Below are positions 36,027 through 50,200 of a DNA stretch of 64,000 nucleotides, piece by piece. The notes under the pieces are model-generated. The model was not told the origin of the DNA and ran no database searches. It worked only from the letters and a program-made list of their open reading frames with translations. Positions within the stretch are counted from its first letter, which is position 1; the number at the start of each line of letters is the position of its first letter. The stretch is from Lobosporangium transversale (taxonomy: Eukaryota > Mortierellomycota > Mortierellomycetes > Mortierellales > Mortierellaceae): contig NW_019028991.1 of the NCBI RefSeq assembly GCF_002105155.1, forward strand, positions 124,001 through 188,000, given 5' to 3'. The translations under genes were made by a program, and so were the position numbers.

Positions 36027-39000
36027 ATGTTCAACTTACTGTGGAATAAGCCCAAGCCTGAACGTTTCAGCCTCGAGAATCTAAAGTATGTCACTATCAC
36101 ATAAATACATTTAGATAAAGATTCATTGCAGCAATGATCAAGTCTTGAGTTCAGTTGCATATCTATCAAAATCCGAAATGTCTTTTGGCTTCGTCCAAAG
36201 CCATCTGAAAGTGCTCAACTGTCCGAAAATAAATTATACACATGGCATGTTGGTTCCTCCCCCTTGAACGACTCATGCACTGCATGACTTACTTTCATGT
36301 TGCCGTAATATCTTACCATCATTGCTCCAGCTTCATCCTATTGCTCTATCTTCATGGTCATCCAGTCAGATTGACAAAAAGATTATCATTCCCGCCTGCA
36401 TTTCTTACATATGTGGCCATCACCTGTATCAATCAATACGTTTTCCCCCTTTCCTTGTAGTATCTGTAACATTGGAAGACTGTTACATGTCTGTCATGTC
36501 CTCTTGATAAAGAAAATCAGAGACGGTATGAATGTATTAAAAGAATATCGACAACAGATTTCTATGGTTCAGATCTCTTGCCTCCTAATTTTTCACTGCA
36601 GACTGCAATGGGCCAGCAAACGTTCCATGCCTCCATTCGTCATACGATTGGCTGGATATCTGCTTTTATGCCTATAATATGAGTACCAAATACCTTTGAT
36701 AGTAACCGTATTACTTCTCATAATTTATAAATGCGGATTATCGTTAGAGCACTCTGCCAGAAGCTTCAACATTTCCCAGGAGATGCTAACGAAGAGAACA
36801 TTATTAGTTGTCTAAAGGAACTGACCCAGCTTTTGATCTGGGGCGATCAGCACGACCCAAGCCTTCTAGAGTAAGTTCTTTATTGTTGCCCTTTTGCAGC
36901 AACAAAGCTTTTTTTTTTTTTTTTTTTTTTTTTTTGAATCAAAGAATTCTCAACAAAAGACTTTCAAGATAAATTTGATAACACGCACAAGATGCAAAGT
37001 TGACTGAGCTATGTTTGTATCTTTTTTTAGCCATTTTTTCGAGGAGAATATACAAGCAACGTTTCTCGAGATTCTAGAAAGTAAAAATGATGGGTCGCTG
37101 ATCGTTCAGGTGCTACAAACACTCAACATTATGTTTGAAAATGTCCGGTCAAGGGAATCACTCTGTGAGTTTAGTAATAAATGTCTTTTTTATACCTTGG
37201 TCGCGATACATACTTATTCTTGCCTTCGGTTTATTTACCTAGATTTCCTACTGTCAAATAACTATGTCAACAAGATCATATCTTTAAAATATGACTTTTC
37301 CAATGATGAAATCCTTGCTTATTACATCTACTTACTCAGGACACTCTCATTCAAACTATCCAAAGACACTATTTACTTTTTCTTTAACGAGCACTTGGAT
37401 GATTTCCCACTGTACGTTTTTATCCTATACTGAAAAAGTGATCACGAGATCAAGGGGGGATTATTTATGCTTCTATACTTATAAAGTCAGTTTTCTCCCC
37501 TCTCTGAACCTTTTACTTCACTAATAGATACTCGGAAGCCATCAAATTTTTTAATCACGAAGAAAGCATGATCAGGATCGCTGTACGCGTTATAACTCTA
37601 AATGTCTATAGTGTAAACGACCAACAGATGCAGGATTTTATTCTAGACAGGACAACCACTACCTATTTTTCGAATCTGGTTTGGTTCATTGGCAACTATG
37701 GAACAACTATCAATGATATGCTGCTACATTCAGGGTAATATACAAGCCCATTGAGAATTTTGGAAGAATAGCCAAAATTTTCCACACGTATCTGGATTGA
37801 GATGAAGTCAATCGCACTCATATTTTGATCCCTATGCTGTCTGATTAGGGAAGGCGAATCTTCGCGGATCAACTATTACCTGGCAGAGCACATGGATTGT
37901 TTTTATTATGTGAACGACATTATTGAATTGGACGTCCCCAAGATCAACAAAATTTTGATTTCACATCTGCTGAATCGATTGCTGAGACCCATGTATCTTG
38001 ATAGTCTTTTACCCGCGGGTACCTATGTACCCAACGCTAGCAAATCATCATCGGTATGCAGAGCTCGAAGGAATGGATGATACTGTACCATGCATCATTT
38101 CGCTGTCTCAGAATGATTTTAATATGAGCCCGTTTATGAAATTTCTACTTTGGTATCCTAGTCGTCCAAATTAATGCCGCTTGTCGCGTTGTCACTAATG
38201 CTACACGCATTCCATGTCCTAAAATACCCGCCGCTTGTATCAGCACTCACATCAACTTTGTTCTCAAACCAGCACTATTTATCATCACATTTGCAACACT
38301 CACATAGTTATGCTCCTTCGCACCGCCGTCAATCACCTTCACCTCTTATGATGGGCGCCCAAGCTGTTTCTCCTGAAACCAGTCGGCCTGCCAGCCCTGT
38401 GACTTCCAAATTTCATTCATTTGGTTTGCTGGGGCCAGGCCTTGCAAGTCCTGGAAGTCCGGATCCACCGCACAGTCCCCACTCTGGGTTATTTAGCAAT
38501 ACATTCTCGCCTGCACGCTTTGACCTGCTACGTCCTCTATCACCTCAGTCGGCCTCTGCACAGCTACCTTCCTTCGCATCCATATCATATCAACAGCAAG
38601 AAGAAAAGCGGCAGGACCAGCAACAGCCGCAGTGCCGTCAACAAAATCAAGAGAGAAATGAAAGAAATGCTAAAAGCCAATATAGCAGTCAGAATCCATA
38701 TAAAGCAACACTATATGGGTATCTGAGTCAAGTTCAAGACGACCAGCTGGTCTTGCCGGCAATGACATTATTATATCTCGTAGGACGGAATCCAGGTGTT
38801 ATATCGGATGCATTACTTGGGACCGATATCTATCCACAACGTTTGCTCAAGAGTCGAATGCTAATGGTATAGAATACTTATATTTTTATAAAGTATTTGC
38901 CACCAAAGAAAAAAAGAAAAAAAACAATGCGTTATAAAGACAGACAATTAACTTTTAATGGATTTCAATTTCGGGACCATTAGGGGAACTTGATGTCCTC

Positions 39001-42000
39001 ATCCACTTCTCCGAAAAACTTTGTTCAGGGCACTACTGGTACTGCCATGTCCCGTGGACGTTCAGGCGATTCTATCCTCAGTAATAACGACACAAAGGGA
39101 GCAGATTCACTTCCAGGTACATGGAGTTCCCCGTCGTTAGGAGCTGGCGGCGGCAGTACTGGCGTTGGTATTGGGAGCAATAGCAGTAGCTTGTTTGGAG
39201 TCACAGGAGCTGTGGCCCAAATCGCCAGAATGCGTACAAAGATCGATTCGCCACTTTTCGAAACTGAGGAGAAAGACAAGGAGTCACAAGAGGCAGAAGA
39301 GCTTTTGGCATCCGATACAGAGCTGGCACCACCACCGCTTCCCATCTCTTCAGCCAGCCCAGTCTCTTATTCACGTACTGAAGATGGCTCTAAGAGCTTA
39401 TCAAGCAGCATGCCATCATCCGCGGGGACTTCAGTAGCAACTTTGGTTAACCGACGGCCATCTCTAACTACTTCACAGAATCATTCTTCGGATCAATATG
39501 GATTCAACAAAGGTGACTTGGGTCCTAAACCGGCAACTTTTGAGGGCATCAAAAAAGGAAATAACAATAGTAAGATATCTAGTCTACTAGCGCCAATCAT
39601 GCCTTCTTCAGCTGGACACACAGTTGTTTCTGTGTCTGAACAATCGGAAGGAGGCGCTAGTGATGAGCATGAAATGGGACAAGAACTCCGTCCTATACAT
39701 ACCCCCAAATGCAACCGAGAAGCAACGGAAATATACCCATCAGCAGATGAAGAAAGCGATAATGAAGACAAGCTGAAGAATGATCGGACGGTATTGCCTC
39801 CGTCGATACCACCTCCCTTACCGCCTAGGCATGTATCTCAAGGACCACTTCAGTGTCAACCGCAGCAACATGACGAGATTGCCCCTGACCAGGAATCGGT
39901 CAGCATGCGAGTTGAGCCTATTATCCAGAACCGTGAAGATTTGATTAATCGATTAATGAACATTATCTGTGGGCAGCCAGAGTCTGGAGCACACCGGTTC
40001 CGGATCATTACCATCCATATGGCCGCAGAATTATTGATGGAGTTTGTGTTTACAAAAGGTGTATCCAACAATACCGCTACTAATGCATCAACTATAAAAG
40101 AAGAGAATAATCAAGCTCAAAACGCCGCTGCATCTCAACAGTCAGCCGAGAGTCACTTGGGGGAGGTCGATATGCAGCGGCTAGCTTCGGCAGAAGCACA
40201 GTTTCGAGTAAGAGTCCAAAAGGGCATTAGAAGGCTGGAGCGCAAAAAACAGAGGGCTAGTCTCAAGCAAGGAGGCGATGGAGCTGGAACAGCTTCACTA
40301 TTTCCTCAGCCATTAGGTATTCTGACAGGACGTATCGAACGAGCGATGACAGAGTCAAAGTGTAAGCGGTATATGTTAGTATTTTCACTTTAAAGTGTAT
40401 CTTACTTGATCATGATATATATCGTGTTAATATGCGCTTATATTCTTGGTATCTTTCATACCAACTAGTGGGTATCGATAAGCAGATTGTGAACATCATC
40501 GCAGAGTCATCTGTAATCTATGGACCGGACAAGGACCTCGACAATGAGCCTGATATAGACCCTACGCCAGAGTTGGCGACCCTCTTTAGCCTTGACCCTG
40601 AATACACAAATATAAGACATGAAAAGACAGATACAAGAGGAAGGACCTGGAAAAATGAAGAGTATATAAATGGTCAACATCAAAACCAACCGCCAGTAAG
40701 CAGCAGTTCCAATGGACCTATCTCTTTCAAGGAGAGATTCAGATCCAGGTCCAGGACTCGAAGCAAGATCAGCTCAATGATCCGGGGTTCGTCAGAACCA
40801 CGACCACCACAATCCGACCGTCAGGATGCACCTCTTCAGCCTCCACAAAGTCGTCTGAGTGGGACCCAGCGCTTGGAAGCAATGGTGGTTCGGTATATAA
40901 AGTGGTTACACATCTTGATTCAGTGTCGACAGGTTCTGTCGCGGAAAGCAGTTACACCGGCAGGCCCTAGTGCAAGTCCAAATCCTGCTACGTTTGGAGT
41001 TACAACAAACCATGGGCTCATGGCGAGAGCTTTAATAGCTGGAGCTCCTCTGCAACCCACGGTCGACACAACATCTGTTGAGGCCAACTCTGTTAATTTG
41101 CTAGCGGACAAAGGATCGCCCTCAATATCTATTACCAAGTCTTTTGAAGATTCTAGGAACTCAACGCCTCTGTTAGCATCTATCCCTGCTTTAAACATGG
41201 CTCCAACTCTGCCGGCACAAATCGAACGAAGATCCAGTGACTTGCTAAGTGGAGGAGGGCATACAACACCAACTTCTTCCTCAGGAAATGTTGTATCGGC
41301 GCACAAAGGCCTGCAGAAGGCATTAGCGACCACGGCCACCACAACTACGACTGCGCAAGGCAATGGGACCCCCCTTACTACTCTTGAATCCCCCACGTTG
41401 GCGCCAAAAGAAACAGGAGGGGTGACAGGATTGACACCGTCGCCTTTAGCTGAACCGGTCAATGCGGATTTCACATGGCCTTCGTCAGCCCCCTCTTCTA
41501 AATCCTCATTCACCTCCCTCTCTTTGACATCTACAGTCCCTTATGAAACTGCAGACAGCGGGAGTGAACAGGGTGGGAAGCCTACTACCACAGCTTTGCA
41601 GTCAGAGTCAATCAAGGCATCAGGACGGGGCATTGGTGCCAAGAGCGCCCTCACAGCAACAGCAGCTCTAGAGGCAGCGGCAGCGGCTAACTCTAATAAC
41701 GCTAACGGATTCGGACACTCTATCAATGCAAACAATCATCCTTTTATCAACGACATGCTTACAAACCATCTGGATCCATTAAGTGCCAGTGTCTCCGAGG
41801 TGATTCGAAAGAGTAGCGCAAGGTTCAAGTCTGTGGTTGATCCCTTGTCGTCAAATCAGCTATTTAAGCCCTCGCCTTCGCCTTCCGTTGCCTCTTCGAC
41901 ATTGGGTCCTGAAAAGGAGCCACTCCCGCCTGTAAACAAGGGCTTTTATCGGCCAACAGCGCCGATAGCAGGTCCGCCAACTGAACTATCCGCAGCCACG

Positions 42001-42384
42001 TCATCAGCCTCTTCTGTTGTATCAATGAACTCAAAGCCAGCGTCGAGCTATGTGCCTACAAGGCAGCGCTCGCCATCAGGTGGGTCCACTAATTCTTGGA
42101 CCTCCCATTCTGCAGGGACCGCCGTTTCGACGGCAGGCACATCTGTTTTGGGCGCTGTTTCATCTTCGGTCATTAGAAGGGTTAGTGAGGATTATTCGAC
42201 ATTGAATGAATTGACATCTCCTGGGAGTGTCAAAATTGTGAGAGACGGGAATGAGAACGAAGATGGATCGGGGTTCATGAGTATTCTTGACCCAGGACAT
42301 CCAGCACAGCAATCGGATCCTCAAGTCGCCAAAATCTTAGAGACATTAGGTCTGACAGCGACAAATATTAATTTATCGGCATGA
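36027..42384 (+). CDS. CLEC16A: CLEC16A-family protein (FPL domain), autophagy/endosome regulator
   Basis: Nine exons (36027-36085, 36748-36870, 37031-37164, 37243-37411, 37528-37734, 37849-38053, 38162-38866, 38984-40361, 40469-42384) give about 1631 residues. The N terminus carries the FPL domain: LLIWGDQ, FFEENIQATFLEIL, LLSNNYVNKIISLKYDFSND, AYYIYLLRTLSFKL, SEAIKFFNHEESMIRIAVR, TYFSNLVWFIG and HLLNRLLRPMYLDSL, all colinear with CLEC16A and its plant/animal relatives. These proteins act in mitophagy, endosome maturation and Vps-C/Rab2 pathways. The second half is Ser/Thr/Pro-rich low complexity with two short ordered patches (IDKQIVNIIAESS, AMVVRYIKWLHIL). The first exon is only 59 nt, followed by a 662-nt intron; that join is the least certain. 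AATAAA lies at 42516. Confidence 0.87.
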
Positions 42385-43209
42385 AGTAGCTTAGGATTCC
42401 ATTTTCTTATTCATCTTTTTGCAAAAGTCATCTTCATTCCTCAATCTAATGTAATGAGTATTTGATACGGCTTTCTGTTTCCCATTTAGATGGTTTGAAT
42501 TATATTCTTCCAATGAATAAATATAGAAGATTATTTGAAAAGTGAAAAAGCAAAGTTGCAACTCTAAAGGCTCTTTATACTAACACTATATGAACTAAAC
42601 CAACATAAAAAAAGCCCTACGACATGTCGCTGAAACCGCAGTCCTGGATTATTTAGGACATTAAATTTGATTAGACATGGTGAGTAATGGTAAGGATTTG
42701 TTGTTAGCCTACCACTCACGCCGCCTTCTGGCTTTTGTACGCACTGTATGATTGCTACGACCTTGGCCACGGTCATGCTCGCGTCTTTGAATTTATTGGT
42801 ATTGAATGGAGACACGTAAGGTTGCTCAAGGTCCCCTACGTTATCTTTGCATGGTGGCGTAAACTATGTACGTATACGTACACAAAGTACGAATGCATCT
42901 TGCACTGTTGTGACACACGACTGACACGTTGCTATTGATGCTTCGCCCAACGCTACTTTATCTTTACTTTCAACGTGTTTTAATGCTATTGTTGTGTATG
43001 GATGGCACGCTCACTGCTTTTTAGGCATTAGTTCGGCTCTTTCTCTACTCATTCGCTTTATTTTTCTCTTTCTTCGATTTTTCTTCATCATTTCTCACTC
43101 AGCTAATAGATTATCCTTTCCTCTCTTTTTTTTTCGGATTTATATATATACTCATCCTCGCATCCGCGTCCACATCCACACCCACATCCACGTCCACATC
43201 CATATAATC
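42385..43209. promoter_or_regulatory. CLEC16A 3' region and SAR1 promoter
   Basis: Contains the CLEC16A polyadenylation hexamer, a TACGTA palindromic stretch near 42866-42879 and a CCACAT-type hexamer repeat at 43170-43203 just before the SAR1 ATG. No gene seen. Confidence 0.4.
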
Positions 43210-44652
43210 ATGTTTATTATCGATTGGTTTCGCAGCGTTCTTTCTTCTCTGGGTCTGTATTTTTTCCTTCTTTCATTCAAGGCCATCTCTCATATAAAAT
43301 AAATTAAAGAGCGTTTCTTTCATTTCAAGCATTAAAACTGCAGGCGCAGATATCTAAGAAAAAAAAAAAAAAAAAAAAAAAAAGGAAGAAAGAGAGAGGG
43401 AATAGTCGCCATATGCTAATCTCAATCTTTACTCGGCCTTGGATCTCCCCTTTTTTCCCCCTCTCCGTCGTCCGTGCACATTGAATATGCCAATGGCCTA
43501 TTTATTGTTTTATGTACTAAACCAAACTTGTTGTGCATTATTATTTCTAGGTCTACTTAATAAGAACGCAAAGATCTTATTCCTTGGTCTTGATAATGCA
43601 GGGAAGACAACCCTTCTCCACATGCTGAAGAACGATCGTTTGGCCGCTCTCTCGCCTACAGCTCATCCAAGTAAGGATTACTGTTTCTTCACCTTTTCAG
43701 TTGGTTTTTTGGGAAGGATGAAAAAAAAAAAAAAAAAAAAACATTATTGACCTTAATATTCCTTAGCCTCAGAGGAATTATCAATTGACAATATCAAGTT
43801 CACAACCTTCGATCTGGGTGGGCACTATCAAGGTATGCCTAGAAACTTGCTCATTTCTGTTAGTTTTCTGGTGATGTTTTAATTATTTATTTATTTTAAA
43901 AAGAGAAAAAGGAACGCAATCGTGCCCCAAACACTAGATGCCAGGTGTAGACCAATATTCAACTCTATTTTATTGACACATGTTCACTCCATGTTACCCT
44001 TCCTCTCTCCATAGCTCGCCGCATCTGGAAATATTATTTCGCCGAGGTCGATGGCATTGTCTTTTTGGTAGACAGTATGGACCATGAGCGTTTCCCGGAA
44101 TCCAAAGCTGTGCTGGATGTAAAGGATTTGTTTTCTTTTTTGTTCTTGCAAAGATATTCGCTTGGGACTTTGACACTTGAGTTTTTAATATACATATCAT
44201 TTGTCATTTTTATATTTCTTCTGAATATTCAAACTCTTCTTATTACCATTAAAAAAATACAGGCTCTCCTTGCCATGGAGCAGTTGGAACATATCCCTTT
44301 CTTGATCCTTGGGAACAAGATCGATGCTCGCGGAGCTGTCTCAGAAGAGGGACTCCGCACAGCTCTTGGATTGGTTCAGACAACTGGCAAGGGCATTGTC
44401 CCATTAAATAACATTCGTCCCATTGAAGTCTTTATGTGTTCTGTGGTTGCACGGCAAGGATATGGCGAGGGTAAGTATCAAGCTTCAAAAACTGTAACCA
44501 CATGTTCTGAAATCTTTGCAAAGGAAAAGAAAGACGAAGAAGAAGAAAAAGAAAAAGAAAAAGAGAGATGGTATTAATGGTGTTTGCTCCTTTCTTTCTT
44601 TCTTTCTTTTCTTTAATTTACAGGTTTTCGATGGATGTCGCAGTACATCTAA
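43210..44652 (+). CDS. SAR1: Sar1 GTPase (COPII coat initiator)
   Basis: Six exons (43210-43252, 43551-43670, 43767-43832, 44015-44118, 44263-44470, 44624-44652) give 189 residues, the usual Sar1 length. Motifs: an amphipathic N-terminal helix beginning [15 protein letters not shown] for ER membrane insertion, GLDNAGKTT (P-loop), HPTSEEL (switch I), [16 protein letters not shown] (switch II), NKID, and the C-terminal [21 protein letters not shown]. Sar1-GTP recruits Sec23/24 to ER exit sites. Exon 1 is split from the P-loop by a 298-nt intron whose donor is the weaker GTCTGT. An AATAAA hexamer at 44667-44672 lies between its stop and the PTAR1 start 79 bp on. Confidence 0.93.
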
Positions 44653-44731
44653 GCTTCCTGGACACAAATAAAAAACAACGTTTGCATTACTACGCCTCTT
44701 TTCCTTATTCAATTAACATCTGTTGTTCAGC

Positions 44732-46862
44732 ATGGCTACAGAAGTGCTTTTGGCCAACACTCCCATCACTGATCTTGACCCTTCACTGACAAAGACTGTT
44801 CTTTACGAACGACTGGTCAATATTTTAAACAAAAATAATATGTAATCTGCTTTTTGGAGAAAAAATAAAATAAAATAAAATAAAATAAAAAAAAAAAAAA
44901 AAAACTGTCGCTGGTGCGGTGCATGTAAGATCTGATTCACATGCGATTCTCCCCATCTCTTCTTGTCTAATGTAGAGATGAGCTTGGTATTCTTCCATTC
45001 CTACCCGAGTCTGACACAACAGAGACGGGAATAGAAAGAGAGAGAGAGGCTACTGCTATCGCTGCCACAACTACAACCGAAGAAAAAATCACACCACATT
45101 ACCCATTTGTTGTTCAGGAACAAGGGACAAAACTAGGGATTCCAATCTTTTGTTGGGTTCCTTTACTCGATGCTTCATATGAGGTGCTCAAGGACGCGTG
45201 TAAACATCCTGTAGGATCGTCATCGCAAGAATGGTGGACTGATCCAGGTATATAATAAATATTAACATTTCAAGCTTAAATTTACTATTATGATGCTAGT
45301 CAAATCTGATTTTTTTTTTTTTTTTTTTTTTTAAAAAAAAAATAGGACGACGTCGTCGAGTTATTGAATCAACATCATGCTTGACGATCCTCTGCCCAGA
45401 TTCTTTCATGGTTATGAATAATCGGTAAAAAAAAAAAAAAAAAAAAAAAATAGACCAGCTTTATTTTCTTTCAATATCCTCAATATGACTGAATGCATCA
45501 TCAAAATATTTTTTTCCTTTTAATTAGAAAACGTCTTGTCCAAGAAGGATTTTTGGATCCACAAAAGGAACTCGAGTTCTTAAACATGATCCTGACATTC
45601 CCAAGGAATTGTAAAAGCTCAGGAGCATGGTTTCATAGGTATAGAGCTAAAAAAAAAAAAAAAAAAAAAAAAATTAGAATACCAGAATAAAAAAAAATAA
45701 GCAAACTCAACTTTTTTCTCTCGACTGTTATAGAAAATGGTTACTTTGCTACATCTACAAGGACCACGAGGCATCGCCATTACCTCCTTGCATTGTGGAA
45801 GGACAGTTAAAGATTTGTCAGTTGGCTGCAGAGCGGTATCCTAAATGCTACTATGCCTGGACTATGAGACATTGGCTAGTTGAGCAATTAGGTCGTCATT
45901 GGTGGAATGCAAGTCTCAAGTACGGTTTTAATCATGGCTATAGCCATGGACATGAAAGCAACAGCAACGACAGCTTTTCAAAGCATAGTCGTGGTCACCT
46001 TATCAATGACCCAAATAGCTTACTTGAGCCACTAGTACAGGAATTAGAGCGGATGAGAGCTCATATGCAACGGAACGTTTCAGACCACTCATCACTGCAA
46101 CATTTGCAACAATGTATGATCCAATTGAGCGGACATTGGATTGTATTACAGCAAAGAGCGCAAAGCGAAGAGCAAGAAGAACCAGAGCGACAGCGGCACC
46201 AGCAACCATCGTCGCCTTTGTCTTCATCACCCTCCTCTTCACACTACGTATTACAGTGGTCAAGGAAAGAACTTCAACAGAGGCAACATAAAAGAGACCA
46301 ATGGTTCAATTTGGAAGCAGCAACAACAAAAGCAAGTACGATACCTTCTATGCCAGTTATGAATCATCAGCGGAGTGCCATTCGAAGTGTTTTACCCTCT
46401 GCTGTTGCTACTTTCATTCTCAATGCATCGGATGATGGGGATGCGGACCAAACTATGGCGGATGAAATGGCAAGTTTCAGATGGGTATGCCATCTTTGGT
46501 TATATGAACTGAAGAGGACTCGAAATTTGATTCGAATTTATCCAGGACATGAGTCTTTATGGTATCATCTTCGCTTTGTATATTACGGATTAAGATGGCT
46601 AGACTCTTCTGAAATAGACACCGCCCCTGTATTTGTACTAGGAGAGAATATGAAAGATGCTAACCAAGGAAGCAAAAACCAAGACAGCGACCACAATCTA
46701 CTAGTTTCTCCAACAACTGAGGGTGCGTTTGTGGATCAGCTATTGAAACAGAAGGAAGGATTGAGTCTATTAGATGAAGGCAAAGATGAACAGCAGAGAT
46801 ATTGTGCGGAAAGGTATCTGGATTGGGTTAGGCGCCTCGACATGGATATTGAGGGAGCTTAA
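44732..46862 (+). CDS. PTAR1: PTAR1-type protein prenyltransferase alpha-repeat protein
   Basis: Five exons (44732-44841, 44976-45247, 45346-45424, 45528-45638, 45734-46862) give about 566 residues. The start matches PTAR1 (ERLVNILNKNNIDELGILP), followed by IPIFCWVPLLDASYEVLK, then prenyltransferase-alpha repeats with the characteristic Trp/Arg-Trp pattern: FLNMILTFPRNCKSSGAWFHRKW, ICQLAAERYPKCYYAWTMRHW and IRIYPGHESLWYHLRFVYYG. A Ser/Gln-rich, His-rich insertion lies between the second and third repeats. Human PTAR1 pairs with the RabGGTase beta subunit to form geranylgeranyltransferase III, which modifies Ykt6 and FBXL2; the same is inferred here. The gene begins only 79 bp after the SAR1 stop on the same strand. 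Confidence 0.88.
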
Positions 46863-47070
46863 TAACTCTTATACGCTTGTAGTAGTTTTACCATCAGACA
46901 CGATCGATGAATAAAAAACTCTTTCGAGATTATTGCCTCTATTCAAATATATATAATTTTAAATATCAATATGTTATTATTCTACTTGTTGCCATATCTG
47001 CAATCCCTTTCCTGATTTGTAGGAGGACTATTTTATTAATGCTATTTATTTATTTATTTACTTATTATGT
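46863..47070. other. Short convergent 3' spacer
   Basis: 208 bp of AT-rich DNA separates the stops of PTAR1 (+) and the TFIIIC subunit (-); it must hold both 3' UTRs, which may overlap. Confidence 0.6.
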
Positions 47071-47250
47071 TCAAAATGTACAATATTTGCGAATCAAAAG
47101 ATTGGCTTCGCCCATGGCGCCACTCTGCATGTAAATCTTGGCCAAGTTGAACGCCGCTTCACGCTTCAAGTCAGTAGGATCTTCATCTTCATCTTGCAAT
47201 TTAAGCCTTGATACTGGCCCTTGCTGTGTTGTCTCGGCGCTCGCTCGGAA

Positions 47251-47283
<33 letters not shown>

Positions 47284-50200
47284 ATTGACTTCTTCCATAT
47301 GATCATATTCAAATTCATCGTCATTTTCTTCTGTCATTTCATTATTATCGTCTTGATCAGCACTACCACCTCTTTGAATCGCTACCACTGCTTTCTGTGC
47401 ATCCTTAGATTCTCGCCGCTCTTGTGCGCGCTTCATCTTTTGTTCAAGGATGGACGCACGAGCTTCTGAGCGTGCTTGTCGCTTGGCCTGCTTTTTAGCT
47501 TCGTTCTGTTTCTTGCGCTGTTCCTCCTGTTCACGCTCAGCCTCCCTCCAAGACGGTAACTCCAGGACGCGTCGATAGTGGATCATCGCAAGGTGATTCT
47601 GTCCTAGTTGATGGAATCCACGAGCAAAATTGTATTCTGCTTCCTGCTGACAATGTTTCAAAGGTTGATCCTCTAAATCTGGTACAGTGGTGGTCGTCAT
47701 AGTAGAGAGATTCGAGTTTGTTATGACCGATGTTACAGTCTGAACTGGTGTTGCAGCATCGTCACCATCAGCTGTAGTGGGAATAGCTACTGAGGGGTTC
47801 ATGACTTCGGAGATGGTGACGGATGACGCTGTAGATATAGATGTCGATGTAGCAAGAGCCTCGGTTGATGCCTTTACTGCCTGTGCCTCCCAATTTGTTG
47901 TACCTTTATTACCTACAACGCCCACGATCGAGTGTACAGGCCCGATAGGCGAGGGTGTTGGAGGTAGGCCTTTGCTCTGCCTCTCCCTCTCTCTTTCTGC
48001 AAAGGCTAAGGTGCCGTATCCCAAACTGCGAAGACGATAATAATTCTGAAAGAACACCAATCCTTGCGCCATCGCCATTTGTCGATTTGGAGTCGTGCGT
48101 TGCATCGCCAGACAAAACATTTGGTTTGCAAGATAAAGCTGGATCAGCGGGTTCAACGGCGCATGGTCCATACACTCGGCATACTGGGCTGCTCAAACAC
48201 AAAAATAAATAAATCACTTTACTCCTTAACTCTTGAAAAACAAGTAGAGTAATGATTTAAGTAGCAATAATGTACTTACCGGCACTACCCACATGGCTTC
48301 GTGATGCTGCTAACAAGGAACCCGAAAACATGGTCATATGGATATGGAATTGCGGATAACTCTCCTTGGTGAACATTCGTGGAACTCTTATCCCTGCATA
48401 GTTAGCCTTAGAAGCTCCATCATGTTGTGTGCTTGAGCTTCCTTCTCGACTTTCTGAGGACCTACGGCCTTTCTTGGGACCACGAGATAAACCATTGCTC
48501 TCTGGGCTGTCGTCATCATAATCATCATTATCGTCATTATCGTCGTTTTCGTAGTTGTCGTCGTCGTCGATACCATCTGCTTGCTTGTTCTTCCCGTACA
48601 TCTTAGCTCTTGACCTTGAAAACTTGATTGCATCATTTTCCCAATCGGTTTCACCGTTATCATCGTTGTCGTTATCGTCTTCCTCTTCCGTCTTGTATAG
48701 TTCATCGTTGACATCATAGTCGTCATCGTCATCATCCTGCTCGTTTTGGTCCGTATCATCCTGTTCATTTTGTCCATCATTTCTGTTTTGCTTATTGCTT
48801 TTTTCACCGGTTTGATCATTTTCTTCAAATTCTTCGCCTTCATCCTCTGTCAGCTGCCGCTTTCTCCGTCTAGCAATCGCTGCAGCTGTAGGCCCGTCCC
48901 TGCCGTGGGATGGCAATGAAGGCGAAGACATCCCACCATCGCCCTTAGATGCCTCTGAGAAGGACACTCTTCCACGTGGATTCCGAGTACTAATATTTTT
49001 ATCTGTACTTCCGCCCTGCAACGAAGATCTGGATTTTATTCCTGCTGTAGCACTTGTCGCAGTTTCTGTTTCCTGGGCTTCCGATTGAACTTGGTTCTCT
49101 TGTGTTTCTTGTGTCTCCTGTACGCGGTTTTCCTGTTGTGAAGGCGTATGTGATGCTGATACTATATTGCTACTGAGCTTCCAAGGGAACGAAATTCCAT
49201 TGTCATCATGACCCGCTACTGTGAGATCCAACCTTGGTTTCTTCTTGGGCAATGACTGCGATGGCTGTGTTGATTGTGACAAAAGGAAGTTCCTACTCCG
49301 CTTTCGCCTCTGTGTCACAATTCGTTGTTTCCTATGGGGCGTGTATGACTTGCGCATTCCACGCTGCAAACCCTTACCGACGGCAGACCGCATTCGTATG
49401 ATATGTCGTTTCATGAACTTCTGAGTAATGTTTTGAGCCCACACAAAGTGTTCATGGTTGTCGCGTGGTCCAGATGTAAACGTTCCCTGATAGATCTTGA
49501 AAGCGAACGGACGCATACCTCCAAAAATTGTCAGCCATCGCCCTGCGTTGATGACTGTGGCGTGATCTTTTGCCCACATTGCGCATGCAAGCAAAACCAA
49601 CATGATACCCGACCGTCTTCGTGGAACACTATAAAAGACGTTCGCTCTGAACATCAGCATCAGCAAATCAAGTGCTTCTGCATATCGGTCTTCGAACGTT
49701 AGATAGACCCCCTGTCGAATCATAAGTAGGTACCAGACATCGAATGATACCTCTCTGAACGTCGTTGGAGACTTGACATTTGACTGTTCAGTGGGTTCCT
49801 GCCTAGGCATTTGTGTAGCTGATGCAATACCCATGGCTCTAGCCAGCCGGTCTGCCATTTCGGTTGCATGTTCCGAAAGAACTGTGTCGGCATCCGCAGT
49901 GTTTCTTCGAGATCTCCAAGCTCGCGATTCTACACCTGTGTAGGGCTTATTCCGCTCCCTGTTAAAGAATGCTCGATTACTTCGAAACACATTTACCAGG
50001 TCTCTAGCAGCTTGAATGTATTGAATTCTCTCCTCTCGTGTTATTTTCACGGCCTCATGTTTGTTCAGCCAGGATCTAGATTTTTCTTTCTGGCTAATTT
50101 TTTGGTAGATCAAATCAAGCTTGTTAAACTTATCAATCACGTCATGAAGCTCCACATCCTTCTCTGCAATCTTATCCGCACGCTCTTGCTCACGAATAGA

